A program made the position numbers and the translations under genes. Under the pieces are notes generated by a model. The model did not search any database, was not told where the DNA came from, and saw only the letters and a list, made by a program, of their open reading frames with translations. Below are positions 8,781-18,459 of a stretch of 64,000 nucleotides of DNA, one piece after another. Source of the DNA: Streptococcus mitis (GTDB lineage Bacteria; Bacillota; Bacilli; Lactobacillales; Streptococcaceae); contig NZ_CP067992.1 of assembly GCF_016658865.1 (NCBI RefSeq), forward strand, positions 639,001 to 703,000. The letters are read 5' to 3'. Numbering within the stretch: position 1 is the first letter of the stretch; the number at the start of each line of letters is the position of its first letter.

Positions 8781-8809
8781 TTGTAATAAAGCCCAATAGA
8801 TGGTAAAAT
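8781..8809 (+). promoter_or_regulatory. Promoter of the tseB-like/aspC/asnS operon
   Basis: TTGTAA (8781-8786), a 17-bp spacer and extended -10 TGG-TAAAAT (8801-8809). The predicted start falls at or next to the GTG initiation codon at 8816. Confidence 0.7.
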
Positions 8810-8815
8810 AGACGA

Positions 8816-9304
8816 GTGAAAAAAAGACAAAAAAAAGCAAAAAATAATCTACTGTGGCAGTATGGTCTAGGGATGACGATTTTGTTTGTGGTTATCAGTG
8901 CTTCCTTTCTGTATCTGGTTTCTCTCGGCATGAAACCCTATCAAACAGCTAAAAGTGAAGGAGAAAAATTAGCTCAGCAGTATGCAGGATTAGAGCAGGC
9001 TGATCAGGTTGACTTATACAATGGCTTAGAATCCTATTATAGCGTTCTTGGTCATAATAAAAAACAAGAAGCACTTGCTGTCCTGATTGGAAAAGATGAC
9101 CATAAGATTTACGTTTATCAGCTAAATCAAGGTGTTTCACAAGAAAAAGCAGAAGCTGTTTCGAAGGAAAAAGGAGCTGGCGAGATTGACAAGATTACCT
9201 TTGGCCGTTATCAAGATAAGCCAATCTGGGAAGTCAAGTCAGGCTCTAATTTTTATCTAGTAGATTTTGAAACAGGAGCATTGGTCAATAAGGAGGGCCT
9301 ATGA
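8816..9304 (+). CDS. TseB/YpmB-like membrane-anchored protein (DUF5590)
   Basis: A 162-residue protein with a basic N-terminus (MKKRQKKAKN), one membrane segment at about 14-36 and an extracytoplasmic domain. The domain has the pattern of the DUF5590/TseB family (Bacillus YpmB), which in B. subtilis affects the elongation transpeptidase PBP2A; that role is not proven here. The start is GTG 8816. No Shine-Dalgarno precedes it and the -10 box ends only 6 nt upstream, so the mRNA may be leaderless. The stop overlaps the aspC start (ATGA), indicating translational coupling. The neighbours aspC and asnS commonly accompany this gene in Firmicutes. Confidence 0.75.
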   Translation: MKKRQKKAKNNLLWQYGLGMTILFVVISASFLYLVSLGMKPYQTAKSEGEKLAQQYAGLEQADQVDLYNGLESYYSVLGHNKKQEALAVLIGKDDHKIYVYQLNQGVSQEKAEAVSKEKGAGEIDKITFGRYQDKPIWEVKSGSNFYLVDFETGALVNKEGL

Positions 9305-10488
9305 AACTATCCAACCGTGTTTTAGAAATGGAAGAAAGTGTGACTCTGGCTAGTGATGCAAGAGCAAAGAAGTTAAAGGCTGAAGGAAAAGATGTACTTT
9401 TCTTAACTTTAGGTCAGCCCGATTTCCATACTCCCAAAAATATTCAAGATGCAGCTGTTGTAGCCATTCGAGATGGACGTGCTTCTTTCTATACGGTAGC
9501 TTCAGGCCTACCAGAATTAAAAGCTGCGGTGAATACCTACTTCGAGCGCTACTATGGCTATTCTGTCGCAAGTAACGAGGTTACCTTTGCTACAGGTGCC
9601 AAGTTCTCCCTCTATACTTTCTTTATGGCTGTAATCAATCCTTTAGATGAGGTTATTATTCCAACTCCATACTGGGTTAGTTATGGAGATCAGGTCAAGA
9701 TGGCAGAAGGGCTTCCAGTCTTTGTTGAAGCTAAAGAAGACAATGATTTTAAAGTCACGGTGGATCAACTAGAACTAGTTAGGACAGATAAGACAAAGGT
9801 TTTGGTTCTCAATTCACCATCTAATCCGACTGGTATGATCTATACTCGTGAAGAATTACTAGCTATCGGAAATTGGGCAGTTGAGCATGACATTCTGATT
9901 TTAGCAGATGATATATACGGTCGCCTTGTTTATAATGGAAATGAATTTGTTCCAATCTCAAGTCTATCAGAAGCGATTCGTAAGCAAACTATTGTTATCA
10001 ACGGTGTATCTAAGGCCTATGCCATGACGGGTTGGCGAGTTGGTTATGCGGTAGGTGATCCTGAAATCATTGCAGCTATGAGTAAATTGACGGGACAAAC
10101 AACTTCAAATTTGACATCTGTTTCTCAATATGCGGCTATTGAAGCCTTAACAGGACCACAGGATTCTGTTGATATCATGCGTCAGGCTTTTGAGGAGCGT
10201 CTCAATACCATTTATCCGCTATTATGTGAGGTCCCTGGTTTTGAAGTCGTTAAGCCACAAGGAGCTTTCTATCTCTTCCCAAATGTCAAAAAGGCCATGG
10301 AGATGAAAGGCTATACGGATGTGACAGAATTTACAACGGCTATTCTTGAGGAAGTTGGTCTAGCACTCATAACAGGAGCAGGATTCGGAGCGCCAGAAAA
10401 TGTCCGCCTCAGCTATGCGACAGACCTAGACACGCTTAAAGAAGCAGTTAAACGCTTGAAAGCATTTATGAGTAGTGATAATGATTGA
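9301..10488 (+). CDS. aspC: Class I aminotransferase (aspartate/aromatic type)
   Basis: A 395-residue PLP enzyme of the class I/II aminotransferase family, expected to transfer the amino group between an amino acid (probably aspartate) and 2-oxoglutarate. NSPSNPTG (about 173-180) is the substrate-carboxylate and cofactor region. The segment SKAYAMTGWRVG carries the Schiff-base lysine, Lys238. Length is typical. Its ATG overlaps the previous stop codon and AAGGAGG precedes it. Lying just ahead of asnS, it could supply aspartate for asparagine metabolism, but exact substrate preference cannot be told from sequence. Confidence 0.85.
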   Translation: MKLSNRVLEMEESVTLASDARAKKLKAEGKDVLFLTLGQPDFHTPKNIQDAAVVAIRDGRASFYTVASGLPELKAAVNTYFERYYGYSVASNEVTFATGAKFSLYTFFMAVINPLDEVIIPTPYWVSYGDQVKMAEGLPVFVEAKEDNDFKVTVDQLELVRTDKTKVLVLNSPSNPTGMIYTREELLAIGNWAVEHDILILADDIYGRLVYNGNEFVPISSLSEAIRKQTIVINGVSKAYAMTGWRVGYAVGDPEIIAAMSKLTGQTTSNLTSVSQYAAIEALTGPQDSVDIMRQAFEERLNTIYPLLCEVPGFEVVKPQGAFYLFPNVKKAMEMKGYTDVTEFTTAILEEVGLALITGAGFGAPENVRLSYATDLDTLKEAVKRLKAFMSSDND

Positions 10489-10846
10489 TCATTTTGAAAT
10501 TAAGGTAAAGGATTTACAAATTTCAGAAGGATTTTATAGGAGTTTTCTCGCTCCTTTGGGCTATAAATTGGCTTTTAAGACGAGTTCTCTAATCAGTTTT
10601 CTTGCCCCTAATAGCCCTCATCCTGGTGGTGATTTTTGGCTGGCTCAGGGGACACAAGATCCTATTCACTTTGCTTTCTTAGCAGAAAATAAGGAAGAGG
10701 TTCAGGCTTGTTATGAGGCTGGCTTAGAGGCAGGTGGGCGAGACAATGGGGCTCCTGGTTATCGCAGTGAGCATCCGATGTATTACGCTGCTTTTATAAT
10801 TGACCCAGATGGGAACAATATAGAAGTGGTTTGCCATAAAGAATAA
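10481..10846 (+). CDS. VOC-family (glyoxalase/bleomycin-resistance fold) protein
   Basis: A 121-residue cytosolic protein starting [19 protein letters not shown] and ending with an [12 protein letters not shown] segment, the typical beginning and end of a vicinal-oxygen-chelate domain. His4 and the late Glu fit metal ligands of the fold, but no substrate is predictable. I chose ATG 10481 over GTG 10475 because family members begin at this MIDHF. The start overlaps the aspC stop by 8 nt and has no clear Shine-Dalgarno, so translation is probably coupled. It lies 19 nt ahead of asnS. Confidence 0.75.
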   Translation: MIDHFEIKVKDLQISEGFYRSFLAPLGYKLAFKTSSLISFLAPNSPHPGGDFWLAQGTQDPIHFAFLAENKEEVQACYEAGLEAGGRDNGAPGYRSEHPMYYAAFIIDPDGNNIEVVCHKE

Positions 10847-10865
10847 AAAAAGAAAAGGAAAAATA

Positions 10866-12209
10866 ATGACAAAACGTGTAACGATTATTGATGTAAAAGA
10901 CTATGTTGGTCAAGAAGTGACGATTGGTGCTTGGGTTGCCAACAAATCAGGAAAAGGAAAAATCGCTTTCTTGCAATTGCGTGATGGAACAGCTTTCTTC
11001 CAAGGTGTGGCCTTTAAACCAAACTTTGTAGAAAAATTTGGTGAAGAAGTAGGACTTGAGAAGTTTGATGTTATCAAACGCTTGAGCCAAGAAACGTCTG
11101 TTTATGTGACAGGAATTGTCAAAGAAGACGAACGTTCTAAATTTGGTTATGAGTTGGACATTACAGACATCGAAGTGATTGGTGAATCTCAAGACTACCC
11201 AATCACACCAAAAGAACATGGAACAGATTTCTTGATGGACAACCGTCACTTGTGGCTCCGTTCTCGTAAGCAAGTAGCGGTGATGCAAATCCGTAACGCT
11301 ATCATCTACGCAACTTATGAGTTCTTCGACAAGAACGGCTTCATGAAGTTTGATAGCCCAATCCTTTCAGGAAACGCGGCAGAAGATTCAACAGAACTCT
11401 TTGAAACTGACTACTTCGGAACACCAGCTTACTTGAGCCAATCAGGTCAGCTTTACCTTGAAGCAGGTGCTATGGCTCTTGGTCGTGTCTTTGACTTTGG
11501 TCCAGTATTCCGTGCTGAAAAATCAAAAACACGTCGTCACTTGACTGAGTTCTGGATGATGGACGCAGAGTACTCATACTTGACACATGATGAATCACTT
11601 GACTTGCAAGAAGCTTATGTGAAAGCTCTTCTTCAAGGTGTTCTTGACCGTGCGCCTCAAGCCTTGGAAACCTTAGAACGTGATACAGAGCTTTTGAAGC
11701 GCTACATTGCAGAGCCATTCAAACGCATCACTTACGATCAAGCCATTGACCTCTTGCAAGAACATGAGAATGATGAAGACGCTGACTACGAGCATCTTGA
11801 GCATGGTGATGACTTTGGTTCACCACACGAAACGTGGATTTCAAACCACTTTGGTGTACCAACCTTTGTTATGAACTACCCAGCAGCCATCAAGGCCTTC
11901 TACATGAAACCAGTTCCTGGAAATCCAGAGCGCGTGCTTTGTGCAGACTTGCTTGCACCAGAAGGTTATGGAGAAATCATCGGTGGGTCTATGCGTGAGG
12001 AAGACTATGATGCGCTTGTCGGTAAGATGGATGAACTTGGTATGGACCGTACAGAGTATGAATTCTACCTTGACCTTCGTAAATACGGTACAGTCCCACA
12101 CGGTGGATTTGGTATCGGTATCGAACGTATGGTAACCTTCGCAGCAGGAACAAAACATATCCGTGAAGCCATTCCATTCCCACGTATGTTGCACCGTATC
12201 AAACCGTAA
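10866..12209 (+). CDS. asnS: Asparaginyl-tRNA synthetase
   Basis: A 447-residue class IIb aminoacyl-tRNA synthetase that charges tRNA-Asn. The N-terminal OB-fold anticodon-binding domain (about 1-110) is followed by the catalytic domain. Motif 2 is [15 protein letters not shown] (about 216-230). The motif 3 region is GFGIGIERM near the C-terminus. Length matches bacterial AsnRS, and AGGAAAAATA precedes the ATG. It is the last gene of the operon and is followed by a strong terminator. Codon use is biased, as expected for a highly expressed gene. Confidence 0.97.
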   Translation: MTKRVTIIDVKDYVGQEVTIGAWVANKSGKGKIAFLQLRDGTAFFQGVAFKPNFVEKFGEEVGLEKFDVIKRLSQETSVYVTGIVKEDERSKFGYELDITDIEVIGESQDYPITPKEHGTDFLMDNRHLWLRSRKQVAVMQIRNAIIYATYEFFDKNGFMKFDSPILSGNAAEDSTELFETDYFGTPAYLSQSGQLYLEAGAMALGRVFDFGPVFRAEKSKTRRHLTEFWMMDAEYSYLTHDESLDLQEAYVKALLQGVLDRAPQALETLERDTELLKRYIAEPFKRITYDQAIDLLQEHENDEDADYEHLEHGDDFGSPHETWISNHFGVPTFVMNYPAAIKAFYMKPVPGNPERVLCADLLAPEGYGEIIGGSMREEDYDALVGKMDELGMDRTEYEFYLDLRKYGTVPHGGFGIGIERMVTFAAGTKHIREAIPFPRMLHRIKP

Positions 12210-12228
12210 ATAAAAAAGTTATTATAAT

Positions 12229-12254
12229 AAAAAGAAGGGTAATTCCTTCTTTTT
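12229..12254 (+). terminator. Terminator of the asnS operon
   Basis: AAAAAGAAGG (12229-12238) pairs with CCTTCTTTTT (12245-12254), followed by further T residues. Confidence 0.85.
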
Positions 12255-12309
12255 GTATTTTGGGTACAAAAATATTATACAAAAAGCGAGAATATATAGA
12301 ACATTTTGG

Positions 12310-12339
12310 TTGACTGATGTTAAAAACATATGGTAAAAT
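12310..12339 (+). promoter_or_regulatory. Promoter of the 1980-residue adhesin
   Basis: TTGACT (12310-12315), an 18-bp spacer and extended -10 TGG-TAAAAT (12331-12339). The 5' leader would be about 112 nt. Confidence 0.7.
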
Positions 12340-12345
12340 TGGTTC

Positions 12346-12430
12346 ATGAATATTGTGTTGTTGTTTCGTTAAAGAAGGTGTTCTTTAGCAGGAGAGGAAG
12401 GGAAAACTGATGACTTCAACCTTATTCTAA
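12346..12430 (+). promoter_or_regulatory. Adhesin 5' leader with two mini-ORFs and a hairpin
   Basis: ATG 12346, at the predicted transcript start, opens an 8-codon frame (MNIVLLFR, stop 12370-12372). The stop lies in a small hairpin, TAAAGAA-ggtg-TTCTTTA (12370-12387). A second mini-frame (MTSTLF, 12410-12430) follows a purine-rich AGGAGAGGAAGGG. Both are short enough to be chance; a regulatory role is speculative. Confidence 0.3.
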
Positions 12431-12457
12431 ATTAACATATATAAATAAGGGGAAAAC

Positions 12458-15400
12458 ATGTATTCAAGAATGGAAAAATACCATGGTAGAAGAGCTCAGC
12501 GCTTTTCTATTCGTAAGTATAGTTTTGGTGCCGCAAGTGTTCTATTGGGAACTGCTCTTGTTTTAGGTGCTAATGGAGTACAAGCTGAAGAGACTGTAGC
12601 AGTAAATCCGGCTACTTCTGAACAATCAAATTCAGATAAAAATCTTTCGAGTTCGACTTTGTCAACACCAGTTGTTGAGGAACTTCCAGAATTAAAGATT
12701 GATGCTGTAAAAGCAGATGAAAAACCTGAAGTAAAAGAAGATGCTAAAACTGAAGCAAAACCTGTAGCAGAAAAAGAAGTTACCGTTAAAGCTGAAAAAG
12801 AAAAGCCAGCTAAAGATCAAACTGATAAAAAAGAAACAGATAAAGAAAAAACTGCGAAGATCGAAACAGAAAAAGCACAAGATGAAGTGAAGACAGTTCT
12901 TACTCAATTGACTTCAGAAGCTGATGTTATGGCATCTGTAGCCTCAAACTTCTCAGATAAAGAAGTCAAAGATGAATCGGCTAAAAAAGAACTTGCGGTT
13001 AAGATTGAGGCAGTGAAACTTGAAGCAGCGAAGTCTAATGATTTGCTTTCATCCGATGCATCTAAAGATCAAATGGTAGCTCAAGTGAATCGTCTTTCTG
13101 CTGCCATTGAAGCAGTTTATACGGAAATGAAACGTGCTGGCCATGCAGGTAAAGTAGAATCGGTATTAGCTGCTACTGCATCAAAAATTACAGGTAAAGA
13201 TGTTTTTAAAGATGGAGAAACAGTTAAAGCTGTAACAAACGCTTATGTTGATATGAATGCAGATAATACGGCTCCTACAGGATGGGGATTTGATACTACT
13301 ATTAGTACATCAACTCTTAAAGCGGGTTCTATTACAAAAATTGAACTTACTAACTTAGCTGAGTTAGGTGCTGGTTTGGCAGTAAATACGGAAATCAGAG
13401 CGACTGATGGAACAGTAGTTGGTAAAGTTAAATCTATCGACTTTAAAACAACTACAGGAAACAACAATAATAAATCTGTACCATATTGGGCACAACGTAC
13501 ACAACGTGGTATGACTTATGACCAACGTGTTGCTGAGCAACCAGCGGTAGCTAACGAAACTGGAACATATACTTACAACATCGAGTGGAACGATAAAGTA
13601 AAAGACTATCCGAATGTGTCGTTTGGAGCGAGTAATTTATCGGGTGATGGATATTTAGCTCCACAAATTTCAAAAGACACTCCGTATACAGCGACTATTA
13701 AAATTGATGGGCGTACAGTTCTGGAACATACTTATACAAGAAAAGGTCAACAACCTAGCTATCAAAAACAAGGTACGAGTGCATCACTAAGTGAAAACAA
13801 TGGATTGACATACCTTAACAATGAGCAAATAGGTAGAAGTGATTCAATCGTATTAAAAACTGATTCAGATGTTCGTTATGGAGTAGGATCTAAATTTACA
13901 ATCAAACTTCCAAATGCAGATTTTACTGAATTCAAAGAACTTGAAGGAAGTTCTAACTTTGTAAATGGATTAAATACAGCGTCTACTATTAACCCTAATA
14001 AAGGAGATAGTATTACATATCGCCCGCAAAACCGTTGGTCTAATGCTAGAGCTAATGAAAACAATGTATGGATTTTACAAGATGGTCGAGATACTGGTTT
14101 TACATTAACACCTAGATTAATTTCACCAACGGAATTAGAACTTACTGTTACAGAAGGAACTATTCAAGAAGATTCTATAGTCTCTATGCCTCTTCAATCT
14201 TTAGGTATTGAAAAAGTAATAAAAGACAAAACTCTAACAAGTGAATATTCTAATATTACTTATGAAAATGGATTAATTAAACAAGGTTATGTAGGAAACG
14301 ATAAAACTGCAGCAACTCTTACTGTATCAGGTGGAGAATCTATTAACGGTGAGAAAGAAGATGTTATAACTACAGTGCCAAACGGTTGGAGTGTTAAAGG
14401 TGATGGTAAAGTTCAAGGTGAGCCACCAACAGGTGCTGTTGTTAGAACATTCAAAGATTTAGTGACAGGTGAAGTTATAGGTTTTGAACCAACAAGATAT
14501 ACGGGGAATATTCCTTTAAGTGAAGATGGTTCAAAAGATTACACTAATGTGCTTGGAAACAAATATGATGTAAGTAATGATCACGTAGACTTAGTTAAAG
14601 AAGTTAACGGAGAAGAATACATTCTTGCAGATCTTCCTCCTGAAAACGTAAAAGGAACACTAAGTGTTACGAAGACAAGAGCAAGAGATTTATATTCTGA
14701 AGAAGAATTAAAAGCTAAAGGTATAAATGGATCTGCATTTGTTACCCCAGCAGAGTATGATTATGTTAAGAAAACAAAAGTAGAAGAAGTAAACCGTACA
14801 ATTAAATTTGTATACGCTGACAATGTTGCAGGCTTAGCGGGTACTGATGTATTCCCATCACAAAAACAAACTGTCAGTTACACAGGTTCAATCAAGTTAA
14901 CTGCACAAGGTAAAGCGGTAATTAACTCTGAAGATAAACCAGTTTATATTAACTGGAAAGGAACTAATGGTCAAAGTACTGATCTTCCAGAACTTGCAGT
15001 ACCTCAAAAAGAAGGTTACATCGCAAGTGTTGAAAAAGTACCAGTACAAGCAACAACAGCTACAGATGAAGATTACGAATATGTTGTTAAATATACAGCA
15101 ATCCAAAAAGCGAAAACAACATTTGTAGATGAAAAAGGAAATGCAATTCCAGGGGTAGCTGAAATTACTGAACAAGGTGGATCAGAAACTCCATTAACAA
15201 AAGAAGCTGATGTTAAAGCTAAGATCAAAGAACTTGAAAACAAAGGATATGAATTAGTATCTAATACATACCCAGAAGGTGGTAAGTTCGATACGGATAA
15301 AGATACAGATCAAGAGTTCAAAGTAACACTTAAACAAAAAGAAGTTACAGTAACACCAGATCAACCAAAAACACCAGGAACTCCAGTAGATCCAAACAAC

Positions 15401-18400
15401 CCAGACGGACCTAAATACCCAGCTGGCTTGGAAGAAAAAGATCTAAACAAAACAGTAACACGTACAATCACTTATGTGTACGAAGATGGAACTCCAGTAT
15501 TAAATGAAGATGGAACACCAAAAACAGTAACACAAGAAGCTAAATTCACACGTGAAGCAAAAGTGAACTTGGTAACAGGAGAAGTTACATACGGAGACTG
15601 GACACCAGCACAAGACTTAGCTGAAGTTAAATCACCAGTAGTTAAAGGATACTTAGCTGACAAAGCAAGTGTTGCGGTGGTAAATGTAACAGGTGATTCT
15701 GAAGATATTAAAGAAGTAGTAACATACAAACCACTAGGATCATGGGTACCAAATATCCCGGGACAACCAACAAACCCAATCAAATATCCGAATAATCCAG
15801 ATGATCCAACAAAACCAGGAACTGATAAACCGGTATTACCATACGTACCAGGTATGACTCCAAAAGATGGAAATGGACAACCACTTAAACCAGTAGATCC
15901 ACAAGATCCAACTAAAGGATATGTCATTCCAGATATTCCAAACGATCCAACTCAAAGTACGCCGATTAACTACGTAAAAGATACTCAAAAAGCTAAAACA
16001 ACTTTCGTAGATGAAAAAGGAAACCCAATTCCAGGTGTTGATGCTATTACTGAAGAAGGTGACTCAGATACACCACTTACAAAAGAGGCTGATGTAAAAG
16101 CGAAAATCAAAGAACTTGAAAACAAAGGATATGAATTAGTATCTAATACATACCCAGAAGGTGGTAAGTTCGATACGGATAAAGATACAGATCAAGAGTT
16201 CAAAGTAACACTTAAACAAAAAGAAGTTACAGTAACACCAGATCAACCAAAAACACCAGGAACTCCAGTAGATCCAAACAACCCAGACGGACCTAAATAC
16301 CCAGCTGGCTTGGAAGAAAAAGATCTAAACAAAACAGTAACACGTACAATCACTTATGTGTACGAAGATGGAACTCCAGTATTAAATGAAGATGGAACAC
16401 CAAAAACAGTAACACAAGAAGCTAAATTTACACGTGAAGCTAAGGTCAACTTAGTAACAGGTGAAGTGACTTACGGAGATTGGACTCCAGCTCAAGACTT
16501 AGCTGAAGTTAAATCACCAGTAGTTAAAGGATACTTAGCTGACAAAGCAAGTGTACCAACTACAAAAGTAACTGCGGATTCAAAAGATGCTACAGAAGTA
16601 GTAACCTACAAACCAATCGGTTCATGGATTCCAAATATTCCAGGACAACCAACAACTCCAATCAAGTATCCAAATGATCCAGCAGACCCAACAAAACCAG
16701 GGCAACCAACAGAAGTGTTACCATACGTTCCAGGATTCACTCCAGAAGATAAAGATGGCAACCCACTTAAACCAGTAGATCCAACAGATCCAACAAAAGG
16801 ATACGAAGTACCAAATCTTCCAACAGATCCAAGTCAAGATACACCAATCAACTACGTAGCAAACAAAGCAAACTTGGTAGTTAAATATGTAGATGAAAAA
16901 GGCAAAGACTTAATCCCTTCAGAAACAACAGAAGGAAAAGTGGGAGATGAGTACTCTACAAGTGGAAAAGTTATTCCAGGACACCTACTAGTTCGTGTTG
17001 AAGGAGAAGCTAAAGGTAAGATTGGAAAAGACGGTTCAACAGTAACATACGTGTACAAACCAATCGGATCATGGATTCCAAACATCCCAGGTCAACCAAC
17101 AACTCCAATCAAGTATCCAAATGACCCACAAGATCCAACAAAACCAGGACAACCAACAGAAGTGTTACCATACGTTCCAGGATTCACTCCAGAAGATAAA
17201 GATGGCAACCCACTTAAACCAGTTGATCCGAAAGATCCATCAAAAGGATATGTAGTACCAAACATCCCAACAGATCCAAGTCAAGATACAGTAATTAACT
17301 ACGTAGCAAACAAAGCTAAACTAGTAGTTAAATATGTAGATGAAAAAGGCAAAGACTTAATCCCTTCAGAAACAACAGAAGGAAAAGTGGGAGATGAGTA
17401 CTCTACAAGTGGAAAAGTTATTCCAGGACACCTACTAGTTCGTGTTGAAGGAGAAGCTAAAGGTAAGATTGGAAAAGACGGTTCAACAGTAACATACGTG
17501 TACAAACCAATCGGATCATGGATTCCAAACATCCCAGGTCAACCAACAACTCCAATCAAGTATCCAAATGACCCACAAGATCCAACAAAACCAGGTAAAC
17601 CAACAGAAGTGTTACCATACGTTCCAGGATTCACTCCAGAAGATAAAGATGGCAACCCACTTAAACCAGTTGATCCGAAAGATCCATCAAAAGGATATGT
17701 AGTACCAAACATCCCAACAGATCCAAGTCAAGATACAGTAATTAACTACGTAGCAAACAAAGCAAACTTGGTAGTTAAATATGTAGATGAAAAAGGCAAA
17801 GACTTAATCCCTTCAGAAACAACAGAAGGAAAAGTGGGAGATGAGTACTCTACAAGTGGAAAAGTTATTCCAGGACACCTACTAGTTCGTGTTGAAGGAG
17901 AAGCTAAAGGTAAGATTGGAAAAGATGGTTCAACAGTAACATACGTTTACAAACCAATCGGATCATGGATTCCAAACATCCCAGGACAACCAACAAGCCC
18001 AATCAAGTATCCAAACGATCCAGCAGATCCAACAAAACCAGGACAACCAACAGAAGTGTTACCATACGTTCCAGGATTCACTCCAGAAGATAAAGATGGC
18101 AACCCACTTAAACCAGTTGATCCGAAAGATCCAACAAAAGGATATGTAGTACCAAACATCCCAACAGATCCAAGTCAAGATACAGTAATTAACTATGTTC
18201 CAAATCCTAGGGAAGTAGAAAAACCTGCTAAACCAGCTCAACCTTCTAAACCTTCTAAACAAGAAACACCTAAATATGTTGAAGGTCAAAAAGAGTTGCC
18301 TAACACAGGTACAGAAGCTAGCGCTAGTCTAGCATCGCTCGGACTTCTTGGAGCACTAGGAGGGTTTGGACTTCTTGCTCGTAAGAAAAAAGAAGATTAA
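12458..18400 (+). CDS. Giant YSIRK/LPNTG adhesin with Mub-like repeats
   Basis: A 1980-residue wall-anchored protein. AAGGGGAAAAC precedes ATG 12458. Signal peptide with FSIRKYSFGAAS and probable cleavage after VQA (about 43). A Lys/Glu-rich segment (about 60-150) and a helical segment ending VYTEMKRAGH are shared with the 2337 protein. A non-repetitive beta-rich region (about 230-880) is the likely ligand-binding head. Then come two 294-residue units (about 883-1470) combining a KTTFVDEKGN module with a RTITYVYEDGT module, and three 149-residue units (about 1469-1915) combining KLVVKYVDEKGKDLIPSE with a Pro-rich IGSWIPNIPGQP linker. The sorting signal is LPNTG at residue 1947, then a hydrophobic stretch and RKKKED. 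The repeats resemble MucBP/Mub stalk modules, so binding to mucin-like glycans is plausible but unproven. Confidence 0.9.
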   Translation: MYSRMEKYHGRRAQRFSIRKYSFGAASVLLGTALVLGANGVQAEETVAVNPATSEQSNSDKNLSSSTLSTPVVEELPELKIDAVKADEKPEVKEDAKTEAKPVAEKEVTVKAEKEKPAKDQTDKKETDKEKTAKIETEKAQDEVKTVLTQLTSEADVMASVASNFSDKEVKDESAKKELAVKIEAVKLEAAKSNDLLSSDASKDQMVAQVNRLSAAIEAVYTEMKRAGHAGKVESVLAATASKITGKDVFKDGETVKAVTNAYVDMNADNTAPTGWGFDTTISTSTLKAGSITKIELTNLAELGAGLAVNTEIRATDGTVVGKVKSIDFKTTTGNNNNKSVPYWAQRTQRGMTYDQRVAEQPAVANETGTYTYNIEWNDKVKDYPNVSFGASNLSGDGYLAPQISKDTPYTATIKIDGRTVLEHTYTRKGQQPSYQKQGTSASLSENNGLTYLNNEQIGRSDSIVLKTDSDVRYGVGSKFTIKLPNADFTEFKELEGSSNFVNGLNTASTINPNKGDSITYRPQNRWSNARANENNVWILQDGRDTGFTLTPRLISPTELELTVTEGTIQEDSIVSMPLQSLGIEKVIKDKTLTSEYSNITYENGLIKQGYVGNDKTAATLTVSGGESINGEKEDVITTVPNGWSVKGDGKVQGEPPTGAVVRTFKDLVTGEVIGFEPTRYTGNIPLSEDGSKDYTNVLGNKYDVSNDHVDLVKEVNGEEYILADLPPENVKGTLSVTKTRARDLYSEEELKAKGINGSAFVTPAEYDYVKKTKVEEVNRTIKFVYADNVAGLAGTDVFPSQKQTVSYTGSIKLTAQGKAVINSEDKPVYINWKGTNGQSTDLPELAVPQKEGYIASVEKVPVQATTATDEDYEYVVKYTAIQKAKTTFVDEKGNAIPGVAEITEQGGSETPLTKEADVKAKIKELENKGYELVSNTYPEGGKFDTDKDTDQEFKVTLKQKEVTVTPDQPKTPGTPVDPNNPDGPKYPAGLEEKDLNKTVTRTITYVYEDGTPVLNEDGTPKTVTQEAKFTREAKVNLVTGEVTYGDWTPAQDLAEVKSPVVKGYLADKASVAVVNVTGDSEDIKEVVTYKPLGSWVPNIPGQPTNPIKYPNNPDDPTKPGTDKPVLPYVPGMTPKDGNGQPLKPVDPQDPTKGYVIPDIPNDPTQSTPINYVKDTQKAKTTFVDEKGNPIPGVDAITEEGDSDTPLTKEADVKAKIKELENKGYELVSNTYPEGGKFDTDKDTDQEFKVTLKQKEVTVTPDQPKTPGTPVDPNNPDGPKYPAGLEEKDLNKTVTRTITYVYEDGTPVLNEDGTPKTVTQEAKFTREAKVNLVTGEVTYGDWTPAQDLAEVKSPVVKGYLADKASVPTTKVTADSKDATEVVTYKPIGSWIPNIPGQPTTPIKYPNDPADPTKPGQPTEVLPYVPGFTPEDKDGNPLKPVDPTDPTKGYEVPNLPTDPSQDTPINYVANKANLVVKYVDEKGKDLIPSETTEGKVGDEYSTSGKVIPGHLLVRVEGEAKGKIGKDGSTVTYVYKPIGSWIPNIPGQPTTPIKYPNDPQDPTKPGQPTEVLPYVPGFTPEDKDGNPLKPVDPKDPSKGYVVPNIPTDPSQDTVINYVANKAKLVVKYVDEKGKDLIPSETTEGKVGDEYSTSGKVIPGHLLVRVEGEAKGKIGKDGSTVTYVYKPIGSWIPNIPGQPTTPIKYPNDPQDPTKPGKPTEVLPYVPGFTPEDKDGNPLKPVDPKDPSKGYVVPNIPTDPSQDTVINYVANKANLVVKYVDEKGKDLIPSETTEGKVGDEYSTSGKVIPGHLLVRVEGEAKGKIGKDGSTVTYVYKPIGSWIPNIPGQPTSPIKYPNDPADPTKPGQPTEVLPYVPGFTPEDKDGNPLKPVDPKDPTKGYVVPNIPTDPSQDTVINYVPNPREVEKPAKPAQPSKPSKQETPKYVEGQKELPNTGTEASASLASLGLLGALGGFGLLARKKKED
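15104..16861 (+). repeat. Two tandem 882-bp repeat units inside the adhesin
   Basis: Units begin at 15104 and 15986, both encoding QKAKTTFVDEKGN. A stretch of several hundred bases (about 15215-15540 versus 16097-16422) looks identical by eye. The end of each unit (Pro-rich linker) has diverged. Confidence 0.85.
16862..18202 (+). repeat. Three tandem 447-bp repeat units inside the adhesin
   Basis: Units start at 16862, 17309 and 17756, exactly 447 bp apart, each encoding 149 residues (NKANLVVKYVDEKGK or NKAKLVVKYVDEKGK to the next NYV). They differ at few positions, so unequal recombination could change the copy number without a frame shift. Confidence 0.9.
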
Positions 18401-18426
18401 ATCTAATTAGATTTTCTAATAAGAAT

Positions 18427-18458
18427 AAGGAGTTGGATGGAATATCCGCTCCTTTTTC
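18427..18458 (+). terminator. Terminator of the adhesin gene
   Basis: AAGGAG and GGAT pair with ATCC and CTCCTT around a short loop, followed by five T. It ends two bases before the MET-box of folD. Confidence 0.75.
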
Positions 18459-18459
18459 T

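Noticed and set aside
16862..18202. Regular repeats considered as a CRISPR array.
   Set aside because: The period is 447 bp, the repeats have no unique spacers, and the reading frame is continuous; they are coding repeats.
15472..18289. Several minus-strand frames across the adhesin repeats.
   Set aside because: They repeat with the plus-strand units and encode complement-biased Gly/Pro/Ser sequence; not genes.
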